This document shows positions 44,089-54,945 of a stretch of 64,000 bases of DNA, piece after piece. Each line of letters begins with the position of its first letter. Positions within the stretch are counted from its first letter, which is position 1. The position numbers were made by a program, and so were the translations under genes. Origin of the DNA: Knufia peltigerae. Its lineage: Eukaryota; Ascomycota; Eurotiomycetes; Chaetothyriales; Trichomeriaceae. Under the pieces are notes generated by a model. It was not told the origin of the DNA, did no database searches, and was given only the letters and a program-made list of their open reading frames with translations. The stretch lies in assembly GCA_030247855.1 (NCBI GenBank), contig JAPDRN010000132.1, positions 1-64,000 of the forward strand. Reading direction: 5' to 3'.

Positions 44089-45459
44089 ATGTCGAAACCA
44101 ATTTCGTTTGGCTTCGGGAAGCAGAAACCGTCTGCTCCTACGAAAGCCTCCAGCACCCCTGCGAGACGGCCTGCAGCGCCAAGTGGTCGACCGAAACATG
44201 CGCTTCACAATGATTCGGACAACGAAGATGAAGAGGAGCCAAGGCACGAGTCAGTCACTGGCTTTTCGTCAAATGGTGCTATTCTAAGTCAACCTGTACA
44301 GGAAACGAAAGAGCTAGTCATAAAGAACCAGGGAAATGCAGATTGGCGCAGGCGAGGGCGTAAAAACCTTCTTCCAGCCGAAGTCCAGGCGCATCAGCAG
44401 AATGGTAACGTTGTTATGGTTGAGAAAGACGAAATCAGCACCGCCAGTGGTCTTCAATTTGTTGAGAAGCAAGACTCTCCAGACGAACAGTCTGCGGAGG
44501 TTGTGCAGCCTACCACCACCCAGCCAATCGAGCCACCCGAAGAACCCAAACATTTGACTGCGGATGAAGAAGCGCTGCACGCGCTGCTCGATGATGGTTC
44601 TGGGAAACCAAAATCCAATGTCGTCATTACGCAGCAAGGCAACACGCATACTTTCCGAGACGAGACACAGGACTATCGAGAAGATGTCGCATCACGGCCC
44701 GACTCGAGTACCCTAGAAGAATATGCTGCGATGCCAGTCGAGGAATTTGGTATGGCTATGTTGAGAGGCATGGGTCAGAAGCGGCGAGCAAATGGCGAGG
44801 TTATCACCCTGGAGAGAAAGGACGACAACCCCCAGAAGCTCCGCAAACAGGAAGGGTTTCTCGGTATCGGTGCAAAGGCTGCTCCGGGCACAAACGGCAT
44901 TGAACTAGGTGCTTGGGGGAAAGCGGACATGCGCAAGAACAACAAGGGCGAAGGCTTCTTTACGCCACTCATGCGTGAAAACAAAGCCACCGGGGAGAGG
45001 ATCTCCGAAGATGAGCTGCAGAAGAGGCTGAAGGAATCCAATGGAAATGAGCGAGAAGAAGACTGGAGACAGAGGAGAGATCGCAACTTGGAGCGAAGTG
45101 GACGGGACAAGGATCGAGATCGGAGAAAGGGAGATGATGACTATCGTGATCAGATGAATGAATTCTCTCGATCTGGTTCATCCAAGCGAGAATCAGATGA
45201 CCGCCATGGTTCTCGTTCAAGACGGGACAGGGACGACCGCGACTATGATCGGTCTAAAGACAGGCGACGACGGGATGAAGATGACCACGATAGTCGACAT
45301 CGGGACAGGCATCGGGACAAGGACCGCCGTCGAGACGATGATCGGTATGACTCAAGCTCTTCTCACAAGAGTCACAGAGACCGGGACAGGGACAGGGACA
45401 GAGATAGAGACAGAGATCGTGGTAGGGATCGCCGTGATGGTGATCGCAACAGAAGATAA
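44089..45459 (+). CDS. spp2: Spp2-type pre-mRNA splicing factor (G-patch)
   Basis: A single exon encodes 456 residues starting MSKPISFGFGKQKP, the conserved N-terminus of Spp2/GPKOW proteins. EEFGMAMLRGMGQKRRANG (about 216-234) is the G-patch-like core that docks on the helicase Prp2 and activates it in the spliceosome before the first catalytic step. The usual Trp after MRGMG is Gln here. The C-terminal 140 residues are Arg/Asp-rich (RDRDRDRDRDRD...), like RS/RD tails of splicing factors. Its 3' end faces utp13 only 56 bases away. A TTG at 44080 lies upstream in frame; the ATG is preferred. Confidence 0.87.
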   Translation: MSKPISFGFGKQKPSAPTKASSTPARRPAAPSGRPKHALHNDSDNEDEEEPRHESVTGFSSNGAILSQPVQETKELVIKNQGNADWRRRGRKNLLPAEVQAHQQNGNVVMVEKDEISTASGLQFVEKQDSPDEQSAEVVQPTTTQPIEPPEEPKHLTADEEALHALLDDGSGKPKSNVVITQQGNTHTFRDETQDYREDVASRPDSSTLEEYAAMPVEEFGMAMLRGMGQKRRANGEVITLERKDDNPQKLRKQEGFLGIGAKAAPGTNGIELGAWGKADMRKNNKGEGFFTPLMRENKATGERISEDELQKRLKESNGNEREEDWRQRRDRNLERSGRDKDRDRRKGDDDYRDQMNEFSRSGSSKRESDDRHGSRSRRDRDDRDYDRSKDRRRRDEDDHDSRHRDRHRDKDRRRDDDRYDSSSSHKSHRDRDRDRDRDRDRDRGRDRRDGDRNRR

Positions 45460-45515
45460 AAGTAGAGGTTGATTACTTTGCACCGAGAACCATAATGATT
45501 ACTATCACAATGTAC

Positions 45516-48377
45516 TTATTCAAGCATCAAAACATCCTCCTCCTGAACCTGTTTTGTACGCCCGTGTCCATTCGCCAAAATGCCTTCAATCCCGCTAGCA
45601 ATGCCTGCAATCTCATCCATCTCGCGTAAAGTGTACTCGATCAAATAGCTCTCGTCCACTAATTCTTCCATCCGTTTATAGTGTCGCTCAGTATAGACCT
45701 CCAAAGCGCGAAGTAGATCTTTCATGCTGCCGCCGCCTTTGCCTTTTCTGGCAGAGCCTGAAGACAAACTGCGATCCTTAGCCATGTCCACAAACATAGT
45801 CGCTGGATAACTACGGAACAGGCAATTCAAGACGGTTTGCGCGACCGTCGCGGTTCGTGCATTCGTGTTCCAGTCACGCACACGCTCCAGGAGGGTATAT
45901 ATTTGTCGCTGGTCCAAAGTGGCGAGCACTTCGTCTACGGCCCGCAGGCCGGTGATGCTGTCTGGCTCCTTCTCTGCATCGGGTAGCGTCACGACATCTT
46001 CAAACACGCGAAGGAGACGGCCCGGATGGTTGAGGGCGAGCGAGAGGGTGATGGCTTCACGGTAATTTTTGGCGTGAATGTGGTTCTGGAGTTCTTGGTC
46101 TTGTTCAATGCGCTGACTCGCACGCTGCGAAGCGAGAGTCGCGGTCTCCACGGTAGTGTCACGCCAGAACGTCAGAGTTGCGTCGGCGGCGCCGGAGACG
46201 AGAGGATAAGGATATGGTTTGCGTTTCGAAGACGATGGGGTGTTGTAAGCATTGGGAGCGGTAAGTGCCCAGACGCGGTCAGTATGGTTGTCTAATGTTG
46301 CCAGGAGGTGATCGGAGTCGGAGGGTGAGTAAGGGGACCAGAGTTTGACGAGAGTGTCGGCGGAGGCAGACGCGATCAATGGTTGATTCTTCATGGGTTG
46401 CTCGTGGTGCGCCTTGGCCTCGGATTCTGAGGACGGTGTCGTAGATGGCAACCACAGAACTTTGAGTACGGAGTTGCTATGCCCTTCGAATGTTTGTAGA
46501 CAGGTGTACGTAGATAGGGACCAGATTTTGACAGTTCGATCGCCAGAACCCGAGACGAGGAGGCCGCGAGAGCCGCTAGAGCCGGAATCAGAGGAAAGTG
46601 GTGGTGTGCTGGCAGGAGAGAAACGAATTGACCAGACGCCACGTTTGTGACCGCGGAGTATGCCGGTGACAGAACCGTCCTCAAGCGACCAAATTTTGAT
46701 GGTGCGGTCTTGTGAAGCCGAGGCAAAAAGGGGTGCATTAGGAGATACGTCAAGTGCGTTAATATCCTTTTCGTGTGCGACTCGAGTGAAGAGAGCTTTT
46801 GTGCCGGCGTGAGGCTCGGACATAGAAGGGGTGTACTTAAGCCGAGAAGTATCCCAGCGCTTGACAGTTTTGTCTTGAGAGCCGGTGAGCAGGAATGCAG
46901 GAGGATGCTCAGAGGGGTTCTTGGACGCAGCACTATCTTGAGGAGGGCTTCTAGGTAGGGCGATGGCACCTAGTGATTCAGCGTGTCCTGCAAAAGTCGC
47001 GAAACAGGTATAAGATGCGGATGCAGGATCTAATCGCCAGAGTTTTGCGGTGTTATCCTTTGCACCCGTTGCCAGCCAATGGCCAGACCAGTCGACATCC
47101 AGACAGATTATGATATCCTCGTGTCCTTCGAGCAGGGTGACATCGGCTCCAAACGATGATGATTTGCTGTTGTCTTCTGCAATTGACACCAGTCGGACGC
47201 TCTCAGTGTTCGTAGCAAGTGCTAGGAGCGATCTGTCGGGCCCAACGCAAGCCATATCAATGACTTCATCATAGTTGCCTGCCATTGTCCGGAGCAGTGG
47301 TAGAGCTTCTAGAGATTGCAACGCCTTCAAATCACGAAGTTGAAGAATGCTCCGAAACCTTATGGTCTGGTCCTGATGCATTGAAAGAAGCGCGTCGTCA
47401 CTTGGTACGCTGACAATTGCAGTAATAGCATCATTCTCGAGGCCGGGTTTCTGTTTCGGTGTAACTTCTCGTCCGGCGACAACATCCCACACTCGGACCA
47501 GGCCATGCTCTCCTCCTGTAAAGCAGTATCTGCCATCACTTATGAAACCAGCGGTCTCTAGCACCTCTAGTGCGGGTAAGACCTTACGTTGTTTCCAGGT
47601 CTTCGTGTCCCATAAGATGATTGTTCTATCCCGACTGGCCGAAAGCAAGAGCTGTTGGTTCTCCGAGTAGTCGATACTTCTAACCACGCTGACGTGCGAG
47701 TCAAGAAGAGCAACTGATTTCCGCGAAGCCAAATTCCATATTCGAACTTTCCCGTCCTCGCCGCCTGACGCAAGGTAAACATTGTGAGCCAGCGGAAATT
47801 CGTCGGTATTCGTTTGCGCGCCATCTCGACTCTTTCGCTTCCGGCTTGAGCTACTGATAGCTCGATCTGTCGCATTGCTCGACTGCAGAGCAAAGAATTT
47901 AAGGGCAGAGACGACTCCGCCATGTCCATGAAAGGTGTGTGACACGTATCCGCCTCGGATATCCCATACTTTGACGGTACCGTCAGCACCACCAGTGGAC
48001 AATAACGCACCTGTCGTGTCGATGGCCGAAGAGACAACAGGAGTGTTATGGGGCTTCAAAGTTCGCAACAGTTTGGTGGTGAGTGTCTGAGCTTCGTCGT
48101 CTGGAACAAGAGAGAAGATGCTCATGGAAAGTGATCTTGAGCATACAACCAAGTGCAAGGCATCAGGTGCCAAACAGAGACTGGTGACAGCTTCTCCATC
48201 TCCTTCAACTCTGCACAAAACTTTGCCGTTCGTTGTATCAAATACCAAAACATCCTCGTCGACGCAACTTGCGATGAGATTGCCGCTACAGTTAGAAGAT
48301 ACATCTCCTCCAGTGTAGATTGGCTCGACGGTTTTCGCAACCTCGAATGTGGTTTTGAAATTGGCCTTGGTCGCCAT
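45516..48377 (-). CDS. utp13: Utp13 / TBL3, small-subunit processome WD40 protein
   Basis: A single exon encodes 953 residues. It contains two WD40 propellers (about 10-400 and 410-770) with many GH...WD units, for example LSTGGADGTVKVWD, LASGGEDGKVRIWN, LSASRDRTIILWD, LTGSQDKTVKRWD and FASASQDRTIKIWS. The C-terminal helical Utp13 domain follows (about 785-925), with QRIEQDQELQNHIHAKNYREA and YTERHYKRMEELVDESYLIEYTLREMDEI. It is part of the UTP-B complex that helps assemble the U3-containing processome on pre-18S rRNA. With rrp9 8 kb away, two processome WD40 genes lie close together. The start ATG at 48377 gives MATKANFKTTFEVAKTVEPIYTGG, as expected. Confidence 0.94.
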   Translation of the reverse strand: MATKANFKTTFEVAKTVEPIYTGGDVSSNCSGNLIASCVDEDVLVFDTTNGKVLCRVEGDGEAVTSLCLAPDALHLVVCSRSLSMSIFSLVPDDEAQTLTTKLLRTLKPHNTPVVSSAIDTTGALLSTGGADGTVKVWDIRGGYVSHTFHGHGGVVSALKFFALQSSNATDRAISSSSRKRKSRDGAQTNTDEFPLAHNVYLASGGEDGKVRIWNLASRKSVALLDSHVSVVRSIDYSENQQLLLSASRDRTIILWDTKTWKQRKVLPALEVLETAGFISDGRYCFTGGEHGLVRVWDVVAGREVTPKQKPGLENDAITAIVSVPSDDALLSMHQDQTIRFRSILQLRDLKALQSLEALPLLRTMAGNYDEVIDMACVGPDRSLLALATNTESVRLVSIAEDNSKSSSFGADVTLLEGHEDIIICLDVDWSGHWLATGAKDNTAKLWRLDPASASYTCFATFAGHAESLGAIALPRSPPQDSAASKNPSEHPPAFLLTGSQDKTVKRWDTSRLKYTPSMSEPHAGTKALFTRVAHEKDINALDVSPNAPLFASASQDRTIKIWSLEDGSVTGILRGHKRGVWSIRFSPASTPPLSSDSGSSGSRGLLVSGSGDRTVKIWSLSTYTCLQTFEGHSNSVLKVLWLPSTTPSSESEAKAHHEQPMKNQPLIASASADTLVKLWSPYSPSDSDHLLATLDNHTDRVWALTAPNAYNTPSSSKRKPYPYPLVSGAADATLTFWRDTTVETATLASQRASQRIEQDQELQNHIHAKNYREAITLSLALNHPGRLLRVFEDVVTLPDAEKEPDSITGLRAVDEVLATLDQRQIYTLLERVRDWNTNARTATVAQTVLNCLFRSYPATMFVDMAKDRSLSSGSARKGKGGGSMKDLLRALEVYTERHYKRMEELVDESYLIEYTLREMDEIAGIASGIEGILANGHGRTKQVQEEDVLMLE

Positions 48378-48912
48378 GTTGTGCCACGAGAGTGATTAAA
48401 CTAGTAGGACTCCATCATACATGACTTCTGGATGTCGTAAGGCATTTCACTTCCAACCAAAATCCGGAATCATATGCTGCAAAATCGAAATTGTCGCCGC
48501 CATAATGAAGTTTTTGGAAATTTTGAAGACCAAACCAACACTTGCAGGTGATTGGTTGGAAAAACAAGGCTGCGCTAAGATTGATCCGAAGTAGCTTGGC
48601 GCCACAGCCTCGTGCCTCCCGGTTCTTCGTCTCCTTCTCCACGTCCTTCGCCTCCCTCGAAGTACCTGCTACATGGAAATAATCATACTATTGCTTGATT
48701 CAATTCCGCTTACTTCTCAGAGACGTACTCAATAAGTGAATACCATACAAAATGCCCTCTCTGCAGCAACAAAGATAAAATTGATTGATCTTGGTCCAAG
48801 ACCTTGATACAAAAACACAGCCGAGATGGGTCGCAAGGCGCATCTTGCCCGAATGGCTCTGGTAAGTAATCGTGAGCGTTTCGTACCGGGAGCGTGCCCG
48901 GCATCGTAAGCA
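48378..48912. other. Divergent region utp13 / membrane-protein gene; possible 5' exons
   Basis: Besides the utp13 promoter, the right half shows protein-like frames on the plus strand. About 48752-48861 reads KCPLCSNKDKID, a TGA, then SWSKTLIQKHSRDGSQGASC and NGS, ending at a good donor (gtaagt, 48862). This may be the real 5' part of the next gene, with a nonsense codon, or chance. Confidence 0.4.
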
Positions 48913-51311
48913 ATGATATCCTCACTTCAACCGAGAGCGGGACTTCCTCATCAACATCTTCCACATCTACGTTGGACTCGCTTTGATACTGACCTTGCTG
49001 ACTCCTTCACTCAGGGAAGATCGCCTTTTGATGCCCCACTGCAAGACGAGCAAGGCGAGTTCATTTTGGGCCCAAATGTTCAGCACGGTACTGCTCGAAA
49101 TTATGTACAACGATTTGATAGTCGTGGACACCCAGAAAATCTCGCGTCTGAGGCAGCAAGAAGGAGACTTCGCCGTGCCCAAAACGAGGTTCTCTCGACG
49201 GTCGGTGTTGTTGTTCGCAAGGCAAAAATGAACCGTTCAGCGTGGGAAGACATGGGAGATGATCAGAAACATCAACTTCTCCTGGACGAAAATATTGCAG
49301 GGGCGAACTTTGGTGTTGTTGAAAGTGTTGTCCTGAAGCTGTCGACCCGATGGCTGAGCGCACTTCGTCGTCGAATTCTAGTCAGTTGAGCCCTTCCTAT
49401 GTTTCTATATCCTTTCTCCACTAACAATCTTAGGTCTACAAGTCATACGTCGGTCTATCAGTACCTCAAATCTTGATGACTGAGTGGAATGTTGTAGGTC
49501 CTTGGTCAGTTTTGTTTGCTGGGTTGCCAATTGGCGCCGTCTCAGCACTCAGTCAGGCTCTCAGGGACGATGTTTTGGACGAAGGCCGCTTCACAAATCT
49601 GTTGCTGTCGTCGAGAAAATCTCCTGCGATAAGAGTTGCCAACCTTATCGTTAGTCACAGGTAGGACTTGCTTACACTATTGTATTGCTCGCTGACTTTG
49701 TCAAGTCTGCGGATGCTATGGTTCGCGGCCGAATACCCTCTTTATGCCTTCTCGACTTTGCAGTCTTTGTATCTGATCCCAATCGGTGCCATTCCGCACC
49801 CATGGAGTTTTGTGCCATTCAGTCATCTGTCGCCCGTTCAGCTTCCTCAACCGCTTCCCGACGGCTCTTTCAGGTCGTTGGTGGCCTATTTAGCCCGGCT
49901 ATTTGTACAGCCGATCACAATCGCCTATATTCGAGACCAAATCGGGAAATTTCTCTACACTAAGCTCTACATTCTTGTCCGTCATCTTGTAGTGAAGCCT
50001 GATCGACCAGATCGGATCTCACTGCAAAGCGCACGAGCAAACAGTAGTGTCTTCAATGACACCACAATTGCAGGACTAGGAGCTGGCTGCAAAGTGTTAA
50101 GAAGCCACAATGAACCGTCAACTTTCGCAGACACCATCAATGCACTCTTTCCAGCCTTATGCTGGCTTTGGGAAAAAATTCTTCAGACCCAAAGTGCTTC
50201 TTTGGCCGTAGAGTTGACGCCGGACATGGAAGACGAGTTATTGCAGAGGAGTGCCATGTATTATCGCGACTCCATGCGACGCCAGCAAAGAGAGTTTGGC
50301 CCGCTCAGACATTCCCTCCGAACACTACGAGTCATGGCCATTCGGGATGCCTTTGCTGATTTTGGTCTCGACCCAGACCAGGCTATGGTCGGTATCTTCG
50401 AATTGGCCCAGGGGATGCAGGTCGCAGTCAGGGAAGATGCTTCTACTGCGACTCCCGAACCCGACCCTGATATCCTCACTAATCCAATGGTGGATGTAGT
50501 GGAAAGTGATGGAACTCTGCAGATACGTACAGCCGAGGCTTCGCAGCTCGGGAACCGGCACACGCCAGGGAATAGATCCCCGGAGAATCTCCACGAGATT
50601 AACGACGCAGATGCGACTCGCGCAGATAATGTGGAGGGGATTTCTGAGATGCAAAGTTTGGACGAACCTGCTGTACCGCTCGAGAGGCTGCTTTGGACAG
50701 CTCCGCAAGAACCTGTTGTGGTTCACGTGGATGAGCCTATTGAGGAACAGCTCTTTCCTAGCCCTCCACCCTCAAGCCCACCGAGTGCTCCCGAGCTTGG
50801 GATTAATCGAGCCCACAGTCTGACAGCAACAGCCCCAAGACCTGTTCGTCGAGAAACGGATGTATACAGTGAGCAGGCGCGACCGATACGACAAGATTTG
50901 TTCTATCGCCGCCACTCGCGGGCTCGTGAAGAAGACGATGGGTTATACCGCGTCACCATTTTGTCGAATCACCCGGCAGAAGCGTTCGCTTTGAATGTGG
51001 CTTCGGTTATCGAGCCACTGCTCCTCCTTCCGCTTGACATACTATTCTTTCGGTCAATGGTCAACAATTTTGCAACTCAGCCGACCAGCTACGGACTCTC
51101 TCTGTCTACTGGGTCATTAATCACACGTATGTTCCCGGTGGGATTCGGGTTTGGAGCGAATGAATATCATGGTTTATCAGCGGTCTTTCTAACCTTGGGA
51201 AATTGGGGCATTGCATTCGCTACGCAAAGCATGCTCAATTTCGCGATGTGGAAGATGAGCACACTCTTTGTGTTGCGTTTGGGACAGCGGTTTGGCTGGG
51301 GCAAAGTGTAA
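48913..51311 (+). CDS. Uncharacterised fungal membrane protein; 5' end uncertain
   Basis: The supported exons are 48913-49380, 49434-49660 and 49706-51311, giving 766 residues with the ATG at 48913. Conserved-looking segments include GPNVQHGTARNYVQRFDSRG and SEAARRRLRRAQNEVLSTVG near the N-terminus. Several hydrophobic spans follow (about 160-270) and again near the C-terminus (NVASVIEPLLLLPLDILFF). The middle (about 430-620) is disordered, acidic and Pro-rich. I recognise no enzymatic domain. The first 34 residues from 48913 overlap a better-looking membrane segment in another frame (RDFLINIFHIYVGLALILTL, 48937-48996), so the true 5' end probably differs: either an intron ends at 49014 (ctcag) or a base is missing near 49026-49029. 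Confidence 0.72.
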
Positions 51312-51594
51312 CATGTGTCAAGCTTCTTGAAGTATTCTCCGTAATAGTGATACCCAAATAGTCTGACTTGATACAGACAACGCTGTCGGTAAAGGTGGAC
51401 TTTTTTCCTGAGAATTGAGATCATGTAGCATGCAATGGACCCTTCAAAGTGTGACATAATATACAGCCTCGCGCTTCATTGTGGCCAATCATATTTGACG
51501 AGGCTGTTGCCTGCGGTCAAAATTGTCTTCGACTGCTTCTCTCTCACCTGAAAAGCGCAGTTGGCTCGCATTCAGTGACTGTACGCTCCAAAAC

Positions 51595-53343
51595 ATGTCG
51601 AAGCGCAAATCAGAAGAGCCCCTCGAGAACCTCCTTGCAGTGACATCGCCGTCGAGCAAAAAAGCCCGCGTGGAAGACGTCCCAGAAGAGCTGGCTGAAA
51701 CAATCCGCACGATACGAAACGGCACGAAGCATGACAGGACGCCTCTTCCTACGAACGGGGTAAAAGGCGCAGTCAAAGAAGAAGAGGAAGAAGAGTCTGG
51801 ATCCGAGGCTGAAGATGACAGACTCCCGGCTGCACCTCTGCGACAGACCGCGCCAACGGAGGGATACAGCGATCTCTATCTGGACACAATCAATCGGACC
51901 CTACTCGATTTCGATTTCGAAAAACTATGTTCCATCACCCTTTCCAATATCAATGTGTATGCATGCCTAGTGTGCGGCAAGTATTTCCAAGGCAGAGGTC
52001 CAAAATCGCATGCATATTTCCATGCTCTCGAAGTTGATCATCATGTCTATATCAACATGGAGACCAAAAAAGTTTACGTGTTACCCGAGGGGTATGAGGT
52101 TCACAATAAGAGCTTGGACGATATCAAATATGTAGTCGACCCCAAATTCACCGAGGATGAAGTGCGGAAATTGGACAAAGACCCTAGAGTCTCGACTGAT
52201 TTGCTGAACAAGAAATACCGGCCTGGATTCATTGGCATGAACAACATCAAGGCAAATGACTATCTCAATGTAGTTGTGCAGGCATTAGCCCATGTTGCCC
52301 CGGTCAGGAACTTCTTCCTATTGCATCAATTCCCACAGACGACACCGCAACTCCCGGTACGATTCAGTGCACTAGTACGAAAGATATGGAACTCCAAAGC
52401 TTTCAGATCCCATGTGTCGCCTCATGAACTTTTACAAGAGATCACGCTGAGGTCATCCAAAAAGTTTACTCTCACACATCAATCAGATCCAGTAGAGTTC
52501 CTGTCTTGGTTCCTGAATACACTGCATCTAAGCCTTGGTGGTTCGAAAACGAAGCCTCTGTCATCCATCATTCAAAGGACTTTTCAAGGAAAACTCCGGG
52601 TAGAATCACAAGCCATTGCAGCCAAGTCCGACACCACAGGCGACCGGCTTAGATTCGAAGACTCCTCAACCATCACGACCAATACTACTCCTTTCATGAT
52701 CCTTACTCTCGATCTACCTCCCGTCCCGCTTTTCCGAGACGCTGTCGAGTCAAAGAATATCATTCCCCAGGTGCCACTGACGACCCTATTGCAAAAGTAC
52801 AATGGCATCAACGCGTCGGAGAGACAGTCGCACCGGGTTCGTCACCGCTTGTTACATCCGCTTCCACAATACTTGTTATTCCACGTTAAACGGTTTAGCG
52901 TGAACAAATTTGTGTCGGAGAGAAATCCCACCATCGTGACATTTGGATCGCCTAAGGGGTTGGACATGTCGCCATATGTCGAGCCAAATCCCGCTCTCCA
53001 CCCTCCAGGCGAACCCATCCTCTACGAGCTGGCCGCCAACATCATCCTCGACACCACATCTGTATCGACTGGCGGGGGTGAGGATTCCAATGCTGCTGAT
53101 GCTGCCAACTTGGCAGCTGGTGCCGAGGGACAGCGAGTGGCTTGGAAGGTGCAGCTTCACGACAAAGCGGTTGCCTATGCAAAGAGGAATGACCTACCAG
53201 AGTGGATGGAAATTCAAGATCTGTATGTAGAGAGAGCTGAAGCAGAAACCTTATTCACCAGAGAGGGTTACCTCATGGTATGGGAGCGGAAGAGAGAAAA
53301 GCCCAAAGCAAACGGCAATGCGCTAGGCAAAGCCAGGGCGTAA
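51595..53343 (+). CDS. sad1: Sad1/USP39-type splicing factor (inactive ubiquitin hydrolase)
   Basis: A single exon encodes 582 residues from the ATG at 51595 (MSKRKSEEPLENL). A basic/acidic N-terminal region is followed by a zf-UBP zinc finger (about 105-185): YACLVCGKYFQGRGPKSHAY and HALEVDHHVYINMETKKVYVLP. A USP fold fills the rest (about 210-570). Where active USPs have the catalytic Cys in a GNTCYMN-type motif, this protein reads FIGMNNIKANDYLNVVVQAL, so it lacks the nucleophile, as in yeast Sad1 and human USP39. It acts in U4/U6.U5 tri-snRNP assembly or stability in the nucleus. LLFHVKRF and the C-terminal YLMVWERK-type end match the family. Confidence 0.92.
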   Translation: MSKRKSEEPLENLLAVTSPSSKKARVEDVPEELAETIRTIRNGTKHDRTPLPTNGVKGAVKEEEEEESGSEAEDDRLPAAPLRQTAPTEGYSDLYLDTINRTLLDFDFEKLCSITLSNINVYACLVCGKYFQGRGPKSHAYFHALEVDHHVYINMETKKVYVLPEGYEVHNKSLDDIKYVVDPKFTEDEVRKLDKDPRVSTDLLNKKYRPGFIGMNNIKANDYLNVVVQALAHVAPVRNFFLLHQFPQTTPQLPVRFSALVRKIWNSKAFRSHVSPHELLQEITLRSSKKFTLTHQSDPVEFLSWFLNTLHLSLGGSKTKPLSSIIQRTFQGKLRVESQAIAAKSDTTGDRLRFEDSSTITTNTTPFMILTLDLPPVPLFRDAVESKNIIPQVPLTTLLQKYNGINASERQSHRVRHRLLHPLPQYLLFHVKRFSVNKFVSERNPTIVTFGSPKGLDMSPYVEPNPALHPPGEPILYELAANIILDTTSVSTGGGEDSNAADAANLAAGAEGQRVAWKVQLHDKAVAYAKRNDLPEWMEIQDLYVERAEAETLFTREGYLMVWERKREKPKANGNALGKARA

Positions 53344-53625
53344 CGTTGTTGTTTGCGCCCTATCTGACTCTGATATTTTCAACTCCTCGATACGCCTTGT
53401 AACACTGTACTAGACTCTGTACGCTTGTTGTGAGTGCTCTCCATTACGTCGCTTGACCCGGCACTATGAGATCGCGGAGTTCATCGCATAAATATTTAGC
53501 TTAGGTAAATATTGGAGAGTAGAACAGAGTTTCAAATCATGACTTTCTCTGTTTCTACGGGATTGTGACATCGCAAAAACAAACTCCTCTGTACTTCTGT
53601 CTTTATCATATAAAAGTACTTTGAC

Positions 53626-54945
53626 ATGAAGCTGCTGTGGTGCGCAGTGGGCGCCATCATTCCATTCCTCTCAGTCAATGCGCTGATCCCCGAGAACAAA
53701 CAACAGTCAATTCAACAGCCAGGCTCCGGTATAGCTGGCCATGAGAAGCTGGACGATGTGATATCTGCTTCGCCCTTACTATCATTACACAGAGCCATCT
53801 GCGAGGTCGAGTCAATCTCCCACAATGAGCTAGCTGTTGGGAAACTGGTCGTCTCGATCCTGGAAGCTCACAACTTCACCGTCAAGACCCAAGGCGTTCC
53901 CCAACCGGAAGAAACGAACAGCACGAAACCACGTTACAATATCTACGCCTACCCGGACCCATCAAAATACTCTGGGATTGAGCTCGATTCTATCCCGTCT
54001 CCCAAAGTGGTGCTAAGTTCTCACATCGACACGGTGCCGCCTCACATTCCGTACTCATTGTCCCTGCCGGCGGCAGCAGCCAGGTCGGCGAAGACGAGAG
54101 AGGACATATTGATATCCGGTCGGGGCACCGTCGACGACAAAGCTTGTGTGGCGGTCCAGATCCAGACCTTGCTCGATCTGCTGGCTGATCCCGAGACCAA
54201 ACTCGACCCGTCGGACGTGGCGTTGCTCTTTGTCGTCGGCGAGGAGACGCACGGCGACGGGATGAGACGTTTCTCGGCGTCGGACCTGTACGAGCAGACC
54301 AACGCCAACTACAAGGCTATCCTGTTTGGCGAACCCACAGAGGGCAAACTCGCGACCGGGCACAAGGGGATCTCCATGGTCAAGATCAAAGCCCACGGCA
54401 AGGCCGCACACTCGGGGTACCCCTGGCTCGGGCGCAGTGCGAACAGCATGATCCTACCCGCCTTGGTCGCGCTCGACGGGCTGGGTGACATTCCCGAGGA
54501 CGTCGGTGGCCTGCCCAGGAGCGGAAAGTACGGCAAGAGCACGGTCAACGTGGGGTTGATGCAGGGCGGTGTCGCGGGCAACGTCGTGGCGGAATACGCA
54601 GAGGCATCCATCACGTTCAGACTCGCCGGAGGCGATGCCGACGAGGTCAAGGAACTAGTCACGGAGGCGGTTCGGCGGGTCGACCCAGATCGGCTGTTGG
54701 AGCTCGACTTTGCTCAAGGGTATGGCCCGGTCGAGCTGGATGGTGACGACGTCGACGGGTTCGACACCATCACCGTGAACTACGGTACGGACATACCGAA
54801 CTTGAAGGTCGCAGAGGGCGTGAAGAGATATCTGTACGGACCAGGTAGTATCTTGGTCGCCCACGGAGAGAATGAAGGCTTGACTGTCGGGGATCTGGAG
54901 GAGGCCTTGGACGGGTACAAGACCCTACTACTGCGTTCACTCTAA
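53626..54945 (+). CDS. Secreted or vacuolar M20 metallopeptidase (carboxypeptidase-like)
   Basis: A single exon encodes 439 residues with a signal peptide (MKLLWCAVGAIIPFLSVNA). It is an M20 family di-zinc peptidase: SSHIDTVPP (about 126-134) carries the first His and Asp, SGRGTVDDKACVA (about 163-175) the bridging Asp, and VGEETHGDG (about 205-213) the catalytic and metal Glu pair. HGKAAHSGYPWLGRSAN starts the dimerisation domain, and AHGENEGLT near the end gives the last His. It should cleave C-terminal residues or acyl-amino acids from small peptides outside the cell or in the vacuole. The ATG sits 42 bases after a CTTCTG pyrimidine tract. Family membership is firm; the precise substrate is not. 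Confidence 0.9.
   Translation: MKLLWCAVGAIIPFLSVNALIPENKQQSIQQPGSGIAGHEKLDDVISASPLLSLHRAICEVESISHNELAVGKLVVSILEAHNFTVKTQGVPQPEETNSTKPRYNIYAYPDPSKYSGIELDSIPSPKVVLSSHIDTVPPHIPYSLSLPAAAARSAKTREDILISGRGTVDDKACVAVQIQTLLDLLADPETKLDPSDVALLFVVGEETHGDGMRRFSASDLYEQTNANYKAILFGEPTEGKLATGHKGISMVKIKAHGKAAHSGYPWLGRSANSMILPALVALDGLGDIPEDVGGLPRSGKYGKSTVNVGLMQGGVAGNVVAEYAEASITFRLAGGDADEVKELVTEAVRRVDPDRLLELDFAQGYGPVELDGDDVDGFDTITVNYGTDIPNLKVAEGVKRYLYGPGSILVAHGENEGLTVGDLEEALDGYKTLLLRSL

Noticed and set aside
53609..53616. TATAAAAG before the M20 peptidase gene
   Set aside because: It lies only about 10 bases before the ATG, too close to act as a TATA box for this start.
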